Assembly: GCA_022361315.1 (NCBI GenBank)
Contig: JAKSBB010000893.1
Coordinates: 1-7,807, forward strand
Reading direction: 5' to 3'
Origin: Desulfobacterales bacterium
GTDB taxonomy: Bacteria > Desulfobacterota > Desulfobacteria > Desulfobacterales > Desulfobacteraceae
Length of the DNA stretch: 7,807 nt
In this document: positions 1 to 7,386 of the stretch, one piece after another
Position numbering within the stretch: the stretch's first letter is position 1
How the letters are laid out: each line of letters opens with the position of its first letter
Program-made: the position numbers and the translations under genes
The notes under the pieces: model-generated
Database searches by the model: none
What the model was told of the DNA's origin: nothing
What the model saw: the letters and a program-made list of their open reading frames with translations, nothing else

Positions 1-1
1 G

Positions 2-2263
2 GTGATTCGGCAGGATGCCCAGGTGAAGCGCCTGGTTTCCCTCTTGGCCCCCTACGGCATTTCACCGGCACCCTGTGGCAGCTTTGGCGAATTTCTGGAG
101 CAGCGGCCCGGGCTTTATCTAATGACGGGCCATGTCACTTCCGGGTTCATAGTGGAGGATGAAAATCTGGCCCTGTTGACCGAAGATGAAATCTTCGGAA
201 AAAAACGGATCCGGCGCAGGAAGACCACTGGCCGGGATTTGAAAACAGAACTCATTGCGCCGGAAGAGTTGAAAAACGGGGATATCGTGGTCCACCTGGA
301 ACATGGTGTCGGCCGTTATGAAGGGCTGTGCAGTCTCACCGTCTCCGGCATCTCCCAGGATTTCATCCTCCTGGTTTATCAGGATGACGATAAACTCTAC
401 CTGCCCGTGGACCGGATGGAGATGATCGGTAAGTACGTGGGTGTAGACGGCTATACCCCGGTTCTGGATAAAATCGGGTCCAAATCCTGGGTGAAGTCCA
501 AGGCCAAGGCCAAGGCCGAGGTCGAGAAAATGGCTGCAGATCTTCTGGATCTCTATGCCAAGCGCCGTGTCAATAAGGGATTCTCTTTCAGCCGGCCGGA
601 CAACTATTACAACGATTTTGAAGCATCCTTCCCATACGAAGAAACACGGGACCAGCTTCGGGCCATTGATGATGTCCACCTGGATATGGAAAAAGATACC
701 CCCATGGACCGGCTGGTCTGCGGAGATGTGGGGTACGGTAAAACCGAGGTGGCTATCCGTGCGGCGTTCAAGGCGGTCAACGACGGCAAACAGGTGGCAT
801 TGGTGGTTCCCACCACCATCCTTGCAGAGCAGCACCTGCACACCTTCCGGGAGCGCTTCAAAAATTACCCCGTCACCATCGAATGTCTGTCCCGTTTCAG
901 GAGCCGCAAAGAACAGACAGATATCCTCAAACGGACCTGTGCAGGTCAGGTGGACATTGTTATCGGTACCCACCGCCTCCTCCAGAAGGATGTGGATTTC
1001 AGCAGCCTTGGCCTGCTTGTTATCGATGAGGAGCAGCGGTTCGGTGTCAAACACAAGGAGGTGCTGAAAAAGAAACGAAGCACCGTGGATGTGCTATCCC
1101 TTTCTGCCACGCCGATACCCAGAACCCTGCACCTGTCCCTCACCGGCATGCGGGACATCTCGGTGATCACCACCCCGCCGGCGGCACGCCAGCCCATTAT
1201 TTCCTATATTTCGAAATATGAGGATGCCATTGTCGGGGATGCGGTGAAGCGTGAGATTGCCAGGGGCGGCCAGGTGTTTTTCGTCCACAACAACATTAAG
1301 ACTATTTTTAAGACCGCAGAGAATCTCCAGACCATTATTCCCGATGCAAAGATCGGGGTGGCCCACGGCCGGTTGTCCGAAGCCGAACTGGAGAAGGTGA
1401 TGCTCCAGTTTGTGAACAACGAGATTAACCTTTTGGTGTGCACCACCATCATTGAATCCGGCCTGGATATTCCTTCTGCCAATACCATGATCATCAATAA
1501 GGCGGAACGTTTCGGACTGTCTCAGATTTACCAGCTGAGGGGGCGGATCGGACGTGGTGACAACCAGGCGTACGCTTACCTCTTTATCTCAGATGAATCC
1601 AGGCTGACCAAGGATGCCAAGAAGCGCCTGGCCGCCCTGATGGAGCACAGGGATTTGGGTTCCGGATTCCAGATTGCCATGAAAGATCTTCAGATCCGCG
1701 GCGCCGGTACGGCACTGGGGGCATCACAGTCCGGCCACATCGCGGCCGTCGGCTACGACATGTTCCTCAAACTGTTGGACCAGGCCGTCAAAGACATTAA
1801 GGGAGAGGACGTCCTCGATCCCCTGGACCCGGAGATCAACGCCAGCATGTCCTCGGGATTCCCGGAGGCCTACATCGAATCTGTGGAGCAGCGCCTGACT
1901 TTGTACCGCCGGTTGTCACGCCTCTCCAGTGTGTCGGATATTTCCGATATGAAGCAGGAGCTGATCGATCGGTACGGCAAGCTGCCGAAACCTGCGGAAA
2001 ACATGCTGCTCAAGATCATGCTCCGGATTTACGCCATCAAGGCCGGTGTCAAACGGCTGGATCTTTCTCCGAATACCCTGACCCTTGAGTTCTCGTTGCC
2101 CCATATGCACAAACCCGTTGATCAGCTTGTCAGGCATCTGGATAAAACAGCTGAGTATAAGTTCGTTAAAAAGGAGAGTATCCGGATTACCCTGGGCCGG
2201 AAGCGTAATAATATTTCAAGGGCGTTGCTGGAGACCAAACAGATCCTGAAAGCCATTGCATAA
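2..2263 (+). CDS. mfd: Transcription-repair coupling factor Mfd (C-terminal part, 5' end outside window)
   Basis: Cytoplasmic ATP-dependent DNA translocase that removes RNA polymerase stalled at DNA lesions and recruits UvrA for transcription-coupled repair. The 753 visible residues hold the RNA-polymerase-interacting CarD-like domain (about 88-165, GDIVVHLEHGVGRYEGL), followed by the RecG-like motor: Walker A GDVGYGKT (241-248), DEEQ box (342-345), SAT motif (368-370), a TRG-like TGMRD segment (381-385) and motif VI QLRGRIGRG (511-519). The C-terminal TRCF/D7 domain covers roughly the last 150 residues. Aligned on Walker A with the roughly 1150-residue E. coli protein, about 390 residues (the UvrB-like N-terminal domains) lie upstream of the window. 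The GTG at position 2 is therefore almost certainly an internal codon, not the start. The frame is intact, with all helicase motifs present, and ends in TAA. No clear terminator follows before the signalling operon. Confidence 0.97.
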   Translation: MIRQDAQVKRLVSLLAPYGISPAPCGSFGEFLEQRPGLYLMTGHVTSGFIVEDENLALLTEDEIFGKKRIRRRKTTGRDLKTELIAPEELKNGDIVVHLEHGVGRYEGLCSLTVSGISQDFILLVYQDDDKLYLPVDRMEMIGKYVGVDGYTPVLDKIGSKSWVKSKAKAKAEVEKMAADLLDLYAKRRVNKGFSFSRPDNYYNDFEASFPYEETRDQLRAIDDVHLDMEKDTPMDRLVCGDVGYGKTEVAIRAAFKAVNDGKQVALVVPTTILAEQHLHTFRERFKNYPVTIECLSRFRSRKEQTDILKRTCAGQVDIVIGTHRLLQKDVDFSSLGLLVIDEEQRFGVKHKEVLKKKRSTVDVLSLSATPIPRTLHLSLTGMRDISVITTPPAARQPIISYISKYEDAIVGDAVKREIARGGQVFFVHNNIKTIFKTAENLQTIIPDAKIGVAHGRLSEAELEKVMLQFVNNEINLLVCTTIIESGLDIPSANTMIINKAERFGLSQIYQLRGRIGRGDNQAYAYLFISDESRLTKDAKKRLAALMEHRDLGSGFQIAMKDLQIRGAGTALGASQSGHIAAVGYDMFLKLLDQAVKDIKGEDVLDPLDPEINASMSSGFPEAYIESVEQRLTLYRRLSRLSSVSDISDMKQELIDRYGKLPKPAENMLLKIMLRIYAIKAGVKRLDLSPNTLTLEFSLPHMHKPVDQLVRHLDKTAEYKFVKKESIRITLGRKRNNISRALLETKQILKAIA

Positions 2264-2420
2264 CGGTTGAAAGATAAAGATTTCGTTCGGCATCGTTCCG
2301 CTGAACCATAAGGCGTGCCCCGGACTTGAATTGCACCAAAGGTTGCTGTAAGCTTACCTGCATAAGCATGTGTACCACCTTTCAAATTTACATAACTATC
2401 CATAGGGCAAGCTGTTTAAC

Positions 2421-2426
2421 AGGGGG
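2421..2426 (+). promoter_or_regulatory. Ribosome binding site of the diguanylate cyclase gene
   Basis: AGGGGG lies 3 bases before the ATG at 2430, closely followed by CAT. It is the only purine-rich Shine-Dalgarno-like stretch near the start. It supports choosing this ATG, which also places the first membrane helix at the usual distance from the N-terminus. Confidence 0.6.
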
Positions 2427-2429
2427 CAT

Positions 2430-3704
2430 ATGTCTCAACTTTTCGGGGCAGATGACATAAAAGACGGTAAACTGACGTGGCGGCTGTTCATGATCAACAT
2501 CAGCCTCATCATTGTCCTGTTTCTGTCGGGGATTTTTCTCGGATTCGTCATGCGGACCAACCGAATCATCGAAGAGCAGATGATTGCCACGGCCAGGAGT
2601 CATTTTAGAAATATTGTCCTCACCCGAAGGTGGAACGCGGCCCACAGTGGTGTTTATGTGGAAAAACGGTCGGGTGTCGAATCCAACCCTTACCTGGAAA
2701 ATCCAGATATACGCACCGAAGACGGACGGGTGTTCACCAAGAAAAATCCGGCACTCATGACCCGGGAAGTTTCGGAATATGCCCGGGCAGCAGGGGACTT
2801 TGTTTATCATATCACCAGCCTCAATCCCCTGAATCCGGGCAACAGGCCGGATGAGTTCGAACGTCAGGCATTAATGAAATTTGAGGACGGCCTGCCGGAA
2901 GTGACAGGGGTCGACAACACCGAAGGCGGGACGGTATTCCGGTATATGGCGCCTCTCTATGTTGAAGAGGGATGTCTGTCCTGCCATGCCAAACAGGGGT
3001 ACAAAACCGGTCAGGTCAGAGGCGGGATCAGTGTTACCTTTGATATTTCCGATATCCGACGGCAGATGAAAACCAATAAAATAATTATTGCCGCTGCCAG
3101 CATTGTGACGGTTTCCGTCCTGATCATCATTTTTTATTTTATGGTGAACCGGCTGGCAAAGAAACTGGCCGCTGCCCAGGAGACCATTGCCAGAATGGCG
3201 GTCACCGATGAACTGACCCGGCTTTACAACCGGCGGTATTTTCACGTGAGTCTTGACCGGGAGATCAGCCGGTCCCGTCGGTATGCCAGACCCATAAGTC
3301 TTCTGATGATGGATATTGATCATTTCAAGCAGGTCAACGACAATTTCGGGCACCTGGTGGGGGACGAGGTGATCGCAGGAGTGGCCGGTGTATTAAGGCA
3401 GGTCACCCGGGTAACGGATATCGCCGCCCGCTACGGGGGGGAGGAATTTGCAGTCATATTGCCGGAAACCGATCGCAACAAAGCCTTTGACTGTGCCCGT
3501 AAACTCCGAAAGAAAATCGAGGCCAAAACCTTTATGGTGCCCGACGGGCGGACCATCCAGGTCACCGTATCTGTCGGCGTGGCCTCGCTGCCGGCAAGCG
3601 AAGCGGCCGTTGATGCAGATCATGCCGATACCCTTGTAAATTCAGCGGATAAAGCACTATATGAGGCAAAAGAAGACGGAAGGAACCGGGTGGCAGGCGC
3701 CTGA
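2430..3704 (+). CDS. Membrane diguanylate cyclase with periplasmic c-heme DUF3365 (Tll0287-like) sensor
   Basis: Predicted to make cyclic di-GMP from two GTP at the inner membrane in response to a signal read by a periplasmic heme domain. Layout of the 424 residues: short cytoplasmic tail, TM helix (about 19-41), periplasmic DUF3365-type domain (about 45-215), second TM helix (about 218-239), short coiled linker, then a GGDEF domain (about 255-424). The sensor carries one c-type heme site, C182-L-S-C185-H186, plus family-typical stretches (RRWNAAHSGVYV, SLNPLNPGN). The cyclase has DELTRLYNRR, the metal-binding MDIDHFK region, the active-site signature GGEEF (336-340) and the inhibitory I-site R327-V-T-D330 exactly five residues upstream, so it is probably active and product-inhibited. 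No EAL domain is present. It is the first gene of an apparent operon with the downstream sensor kinase. The ligand (redox state, NO, O2 or other) cannot be read from the sequence. Confidence 0.9.
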   Translation: MSQLFGADDIKDGKLTWRLFMINISLIIVLFLSGIFLGFVMRTNRIIEEQMIATARSHFRNIVLTRRWNAAHSGVYVEKRSGVESNPYLENPDIRTEDGRVFTKKNPALMTREVSEYARAAGDFVYHITSLNPLNPGNRPDEFERQALMKFEDGLPEVTGVDNTEGGTVFRYMAPLYVEEGCLSCHAKQGYKTGQVRGGISVTFDISDIRRQMKTNKIIIAAASIVTVSVLIIIFYFMVNRLAKKLAAAQETIARMAVTDELTRLYNRRYFHVSLDREISRSRRYARPISLLMMDIDHFKQVNDNFGHLVGDEVIAGVAGVLRQVTRVTDIAARYGGEEFAVILPETDRNKAFDCARKLRKKIEAKTFMVPDGRTIQVTVSVGVASLPASEAAVDADHADTLVNSADKALYEAKEDGRNRVAGA

Positions 3705-5418
3705 TGTCGGTAATGTGAAACCATTGGACAGTCAAACTGAATTTTCCCCCGGGCCATTGGAACGTATTTCCTTCGATCGTATTCTCGGATGGGTACTACC
3801 TCCCACGCTTCAGGGGCAGATGTTGGTCCTTGTTTCTCTGGTGGTGCTCGGTACCCTTATTGTCAGCGGTGCCATTTTCGCTACCTTTATCGGAGACATT
3901 TCAAAGAAACAGATCAGTAAGAGAGCCCTGGATATCGGAAACAGCCTTGCCCTCATGCCAGTGGTAAAGGAAACCCTGAACCGGGGATATGATCCTGAGG
4001 GCAGAATTCAAAATCTGGCCGAAACGGTCAGGCAGAAAACCGCCGCACAATTTGTTGTGGTGGCGGATGTGGAAAGTATCCGGTTTTCACATCCGGACAC
4101 GGCCAAGATCGGAAAGCGGTTTGTGGGCGGGGATGAGTCCCGTGCGTTGTCCAAGGGAGAGGCCTATGTGTCAGAGGCCACCGGCACACTTGGCCCCTCC
4201 CTGCGAAGCATTGTTCCGGTGTTTGATCCTGACGGCGGGGTGATCGGCTTTGGCTCTGTGGGCTATCTGCAAACCCGGGTGATGGAAACCGTACAAGGGT
4301 ATCAGCGTGAACCGGCGACGCTTATTTTTATGCTTTTTGTGGTGGTGCTCTTAGGTGCCACAGGCATCGCCCGCTATGTCAAAAAGCAGACACTGGGACT
4401 GGAGCCCCGGGAAATTGCCTCCCTTTACCTGGACCGGCAGGCCATTCTTGAATCCATCCGCAACGGTATCGTCGCGGTGGGGGAAACCGGGGAAATCCGG
4501 CTGATCAACCAGGCGGCAAGGCAATTACTGGATCTGGGATCCGATACCCGTCTGATCGGTAAATCCATTGATGAGGTATTTGCCGGAAGGGATTTTCTGG
4601 ATCTGCTTAAAACCGAGGTCAGAATTCCCCCCGGGGAAGTCCATGCCGATGGTGAGACCTTTATATTCTCATCGGTACCCATTGAATACAGTGGGGCCGT
4701 GCACGGCGTTGTGGCCAGTTTCAGACGCATGGAGGACTTCCACCGCCTCCAACAGGAGTTGCGCCAGACAAAAGCCTTTTCAGAAATGCTGAGGGGCCAG
4801 GCACACGAATACTCAAACAAGCTTCATACCCTGGCCGGCCTGCTTCAGATGGAAGCGTACCCGGAAGCCATTGATCTGGTGACGAAAGAGTCAACCGGGC
4901 TTCAGCAGTTCATTCAAACCCTGGCCGAAGCAATTCCCCATCCGGCCCTTGCCGCCATCATCATGGGTAAGTATAACCGGGCTCTTGAGATGAAGGTGGA
5001 TTTCAGGTTCAACCCCGACTCCTCCATGGGGAATCTGCCGGAAGGGTATGATTACGACCGGCTCATCACCATTATCGGCAACCTCATTGACAATGCACTG
5101 GAGGCAGCCCCGGAGGGTACCGGGCACAGCCCCTCAATTCAGATTTTCATGACGGATATCGGCCACGACCTGATCTTTGAGATTGAGGATTCCGGTCCCG
5201 GGATTCCTCCGGCTGATCAGGATAAAATATTTGAGAAACACTATTCAACAAAAAATGCGGATAACGGGCCAAGGGGGATTCACGGTGTGGGACTATACCT
5301 CGTGGACACCTATGTAAATGACCTCGGCGGACACCTCATGGTTTCCACGGGGGACCTGGGTGGGGCATTGTTTACCCTGAGTCTGCCGAAACACCCGCCG
5401 TCCGGAGAAACACCATGA
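3661..5418 (+). CDS. CitA/DcuS-family sensor histidine kinase
   Basis: Inner-membrane sensor kinase of the citrate/C4-dicarboxylate family, expected to phosphorylate the regulator encoded next. Domains of the 585-residue frame: TM1 (about 54-77), periplasmic sCache/CitA-type domain (about 78-215), TM2 (about 218-238), cytoplasmic PAS (about 257-358), then a SPOB-type dimerisation segment with phospho-acceptor H382 in AHEYSNKLHTLAGLLQ. The HATPase domain follows, with N-box NLIDNALEA (474-482), G1 DSGPGIP (510-516), IFEKHYSTK and G2 GVGLYLV (542-548). The pocket keeps the family R141-x-x-H144 and R182. The start is uncertain. ATG 3661 overlaps the cyclase gene by 44 bases, has only a weak GGAT upstream and gives an unusually long cytoplasmic tail. 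GTG 3715, TTG 3724 or TTG 3757 would be nearer the family length, but none has a clear Shine-Dalgarno. The end overlaps the regulator gene by 4 bases. Exact ligand is unknown. Confidence 0.93.
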   Translation: MRQKKTEGTGWQAPDVGNVKPLDSQTEFSPGPLERISFDRILGWVLPPTLQGQMLVLVSLVVLGTLIVSGAIFATFIGDISKKQISKRALDIGNSLALMPVVKETLNRGYDPEGRIQNLAETVRQKTAAQFVVVADVESIRFSHPDTAKIGKRFVGGDESRALSKGEAYVSEATGTLGPSLRSIVPVFDPDGGVIGFGSVGYLQTRVMETVQGYQREPATLIFMLFVVVLLGATGIARYVKKQTLGLEPREIASLYLDRQAILESIRNGIVAVGETGEIRLINQAARQLLDLGSDTRLIGKSIDEVFAGRDFLDLLKTEVRIPPGEVHADGETFIFSSVPIEYSGAVHGVVASFRRMEDFHRLQQELRQTKAFSEMLRGQAHEYSNKLHTLAGLLQMEAYPEAIDLVTKESTGLQQFIQTLAEAIPHPALAAIIMGKYNRALEMKVDFRFNPDSSMGNLPEGYDYDRLITIIGNLIDNALEAAPEGTGHSPSIQIFMTDIGHDLIFEIEDSGPGIPPADQDKIFEKHYSTKNADNGPRGIHGVGLYLVDTYVNDLGGHLMVSTGDLGGALFTLSLPKHPPSGETP

Positions 5419-6110
5419 ACACCATTCGCGTGCTGGTCGTGGAAGACGACACACGGATTGCAGAGATGCACCGGTATTTTGCAGAAAAAGTGCCCGGGTT
5501 CGAAGTTGTGGGAATCGCCCAGAACCTGGAAGAGGCCAGGGAACTGACCCGCCTCCTGGCGCCGGACCTCCTGCTGCTTGACCTGTATATGCCCGACGGT
5601 AACGGGATGGAAATTCTCCATGAACTCCGGGGGGAGGGCAGGGCAGTGGATGTCATCCTCATCACTGCGGCAAAACATGTGGCCGATGTGCAGACGGCGC
5701 TGCGGGCCGGTGCCTTTGATTACCTGGTAAAGCCTGTGGTCTTTTCCCGGTTTGAACAGGCCCTGACGCGGTTTCTGAATTTCCGCAGGATGCTGGACAG
5801 GGATACAACCTTTGAGCAGAAGGATATCGACGAGTTGAATCAACCCCTGCAGTCCGCTGCCGAATCTGTTTCTGAAGATGTGCCAAAGGGGATTGATATT
5901 CTGACACTGGGTAAGGTCCGTCATACATTTGAGGACGTCGGGCCAAACGGTTTCTCAGCGGAAGAGATGGGGGAGGCTATCGGGGCCAGCCGCTCCACCG
6001 CCCGGCGGTATCTGGAGTACATGACCACCACGGGTGAACTCCGGGCGGACGTGATTTACGGAAGTGTGGGGCGGCCTGAACGCAGGTATTTCCCCCAGGA
6101 AGAGATGTAA
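5415..6110 (+). CDS. CitB/DcuR-family response regulator
   Basis: DNA-binding response regulator and cognate partner of the preceding CitA/DcuS-like kinase. The 231 residues split into a CheY-like receiver (about 3-122) and a C-terminal winged helix-turn-helix (about 160-228). Receiver landmarks are all present: acidic pair D11/D12, phospho-acceptor D56 in LLLLDLYMPDGNGM, T84 and K106 (in LVKP). The recognition region FSAEEMGEAIGASRSTARRY (180-199) is typical of this regulator class, whose known members activate citrate, malate or C4-dicarboxylate transport and metabolism genes. The ATG overlaps the kinase stop as ATGA, with GGAG seven bases upstream (5404-5407), indicating translational coupling. 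The Dcu-type carrier gene entering from the right is a plausible target, but its promoter lies outside the window, so this is inference. The gene ends 12 bases before the convergent CNNM-type gene. Confidence 0.94.
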   Translation: MNTIRVLVVEDDTRIAEMHRYFAEKVPGFEVVGIAQNLEEARELTRLLAPDLLLLDLYMPDGNGMEILHELRGEGRAVDVILITAAKHVADVQTALRAGAFDYLVKPVVFSRFEQALTRFLNFRRMLDRDTTFEQKDIDELNQPLQSAAESVSEDVPKGIDILTLGKVRHTFEDVGPNGFSAEEMGEAIGASRSTARRYLEYMTTTGELRADVIYGSVGRPERRYFPQEEM

Positions 6111-6122
6111 ACCGTTCGTTGA

Positions 6123-7157
6123 TTATCTCTGCTGTTTCACCCGCTTCTGCCACTGGTCCCTGGCAAGGGCCTGCATATCCCGGTCAACATCCAGTTCATC
6201 CATAATTTCCATACCCAGCAGGGTCTCCACCAGGTCTTCCATGGTAACGATACCGGCGGTACCGCCGTAGCTGTCTTTTACCGCACAGATATGGGCCCGC
6301 TGATCCAGCAGAATATTGTACAGGTCCGGTAACCTCATCTCTTCACTGACGTTCTGAATATCCCGTTTCATGGTGGAAAGCCGGGTATCAAACTCATCCC
6401 TTGCCGTGGCTTCCAGGATTTCATCTTTCATCACATAACCGGTGAGGGTATCAATGGTTTCGCTGAATACGGGGATTCGTGAGAAGATGATATTGGTGTG
6501 GGTCCGGGCAAGCTCTTGAACGGTCATACCATCATTCAGGGCAAAGACTACGGTTCTCGGTGTCATAATATCTTTGACGGTCAGGGTGTTGAAGCGGAAC
6601 AGGCTGCGAAGAATACGGCCTTCTTCCTTTCGCAGTTTACCTGAGCTTTCCCCCAGTTCGGCCATGGCGGTGAATTCATCCTTGCAGAAGGTATCCGTCT
6701 GATCTTTTGATGAGAATAGCCGGGTAATGTATTGAGAGGCCCATACAAAGGGATACATGATCAGGATCAGCCCCTCCAGGCAGAGGGCAACAGGTTTTGC
6801 CAGACGCCGCCAATGGGTGGCACCCAAGGACTTTGGAATAATTTCCGATACCACGAGGATAAGCAGGGTCAGGACAGCGGATATGATGCCCACATATTGA
6901 TTGCCGAATACGGCTGTTGCCTGGGCACCGGCCCCGGCAGCCCCGACGGTATGGGCAATGGTGTTCAGACTTAAGATGGCGGAAAGGGATTTATCCGTAT
7001 TTTCCTTGAGACGGTGAAGCCTGCGGCCCTCACGGCCATTATCTTTTTTAAGCAGGGCCACGTATGAGTATGGAATGCTTAAAAATACCGCTTCCATCAA
7101 TGAGCAGGCAAAGGAAAAGAATAAAGCGATGAAGATGTATATGAACAAAAGTACCAT
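6123..7157 (-). CDS. CNNM/CorC-family membrane protein with CBS pair (probable divalent-cation transport)
   Basis: Inner-membrane protein of the CNNM (DUF21) family, whose studied members take part in Na+-coupled Mg2+ efflux or Mg2+/Co2+ resistance. The substrate here is not proven. The 344 residues comprise a DUF21 membrane domain (about 1-150) with helices near 2-22, 60-82, 88-107 and 120-141 and the conserved SEIIPK segment (104-109), followed by two CBS motifs (about 195-250 and 262-318; VKDIMTPRTVV and GGTAGIVTMEDLVETLLG). CBS pairs usually bind adenine nucleotides. The chain ends shortly after the second CBS motif, so the CorC_HlyC C-terminal domain of longer relatives is absent. This reads as a natural short form because the frame is intact. 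ATG 7157 is preceded by GGATAC and six A residues, a weak ribosome site. It is transcribed towards the regulator gene, with 12 bases between the two stops, so a functional link to the two-component system is not implied. Confidence 0.9.
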   Translation of the reverse strand: MVLLFIYIFIALFFSFACSLMEAVFLSIPYSYVALLKKDNGREGRRLHRLKENTDKSLSAILSLNTIAHTVGAAGAGAQATAVFGNQYVGIISAVLTLLILVVSEIIPKSLGATHWRRLAKPVALCLEGLILIMYPFVWASQYITRLFSSKDQTDTFCKDEFTAMAELGESSGKLRKEEGRILRSLFRFNTLTVKDIMTPRTVVFALNDGMTVQELARTHTNIIFSRIPVFSETIDTLTGYVMKDEILEATARDEFDTRLSTMKRDIQNVSEEMRLPDLYNILLDQRAHICAVKDSYGGTAGIVTMEDLVETLLGMEIMDELDVDRDMQALARDQWQKRVKQQR

Positions 7158-7210
7158 TTTTTTGTATCCGTATCCATTTCTTTGTTGAGGGCCCTTGGAT
7201 CAGGTCATTG

Positions 7211-7219
7211 GTTATACCA
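7211..7219 (-). promoter_or_regulatory. Candidate extended -10 promoter for the CNNM-type gene
   Basis: On the - strand this reads TGGTATAAC, an extended -10 (TGn plus TATAAC, 5 of 6 to the sigma70 consensus). The position 17 bases further upstream is pyrimidine-rich and not a good -35, as is tolerated with extended -10 elements. It would give a leader of roughly 45-50 bases before the ATG at 7157, containing the 8-bp palindrome AGGGCCCT (7188-7195). Prediction by eye only. Confidence 0.4.
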
Positions 7220-7309
7220 AACGCCTGTGGATTAAAAGGGAAAAAAGCATAAGACGTGAAATCTTGTGAAGGGAAAGAAGAATGAAGGCTACTATGAAAC
7301 GGTTTAGGT

Positions 7310-7343
7310 CCCCCAAAGGCAGATATGAATCGGCCTTTGGGGG
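7310..7343 (-). terminator. Strong hairpin downstream of the Dcu-type gene, probable terminator
   Basis: The arms CCCCCAAAGGC (7310-7320) and GCCTTTGGGGG (7333-7343) are perfectly complementary over 11 bp around a 12-base loop, and T7309/A7344 extends the stem by one pair. It begins 43 bases after the stop of the - strand carrier gene and lies upstream of the CNNM-type gene, so termination of the carrier transcript is the simplest role. Neither strand has a clean U-tract after the stem (the - strand continues ACCTAAACCG), so it may instead protect a 3' end or terminate weakly. Confidence 0.55.
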
Positions 7344-7353
7344 ATTATCTGGT

Positions 7354-7377
7354 TAAGACAATCGGTAAGACAATCGG
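7354..7377. repeat. Tandem duplication of a 12-bp unit
   Basis: TAAGACAATCGG occurs twice in direct, perfect, uninterrupted succession (7354-7365 and 7366-7377). It lies in the spacer between the carrier stop codon and the hairpin, so it does not alter a protein. Two copies fit a simple slippage duplication; no regulatory role is evident. Confidence 0.8.
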
Positions 7378-7386
7378 GATAAAAGA

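Noticed and set aside
498..530. AAGGCC short tandem repeats inside mfd
   Set aside because: They encode the lysine/alanine-rich linker that normally precedes the Mfd translocase domains. No independent repeat element is implied.
119..1054. Long - strand open frame of 311 codons opposite mfd
   Set aside because: It lies wholly opposite the helicase motor and RNAP-interacting domain of Mfd, whose frame has all expected motifs. The - strand product shows no recognisable domain and is a by-product of codon bias.
2264..2320. Inverted repeats after mfd (GTTC/GAAC and GGCAT/GTGCC) as a terminator
   Set aside because: The stems are only 4-5 bp with no following U-tract, too weak to call.
2326..2354. 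Possible sigma70 promoter TTGAAT, 17 bases, TAAGCT before the cyclase gene
   Set aside because: The spacing is ideal but the matches are only 4 of 6 and 3 of 6. This is close to what chance gives, so it is not listed as a feature.
2122..2403. - strand frame of 93 codons across the mfd end and spacer
   Set aside because: Half of it lies opposite mfd, no ribosome site is evident and no family is recognised. Only the spacer portion is kept as a low-level observation.
5310..5924. - strand frame of 204 codons opposite the kinase end and regulator
   Set aside because: Both + strand genes here have complete catalytic and receiver motifs. The opposite frame has no domain features.
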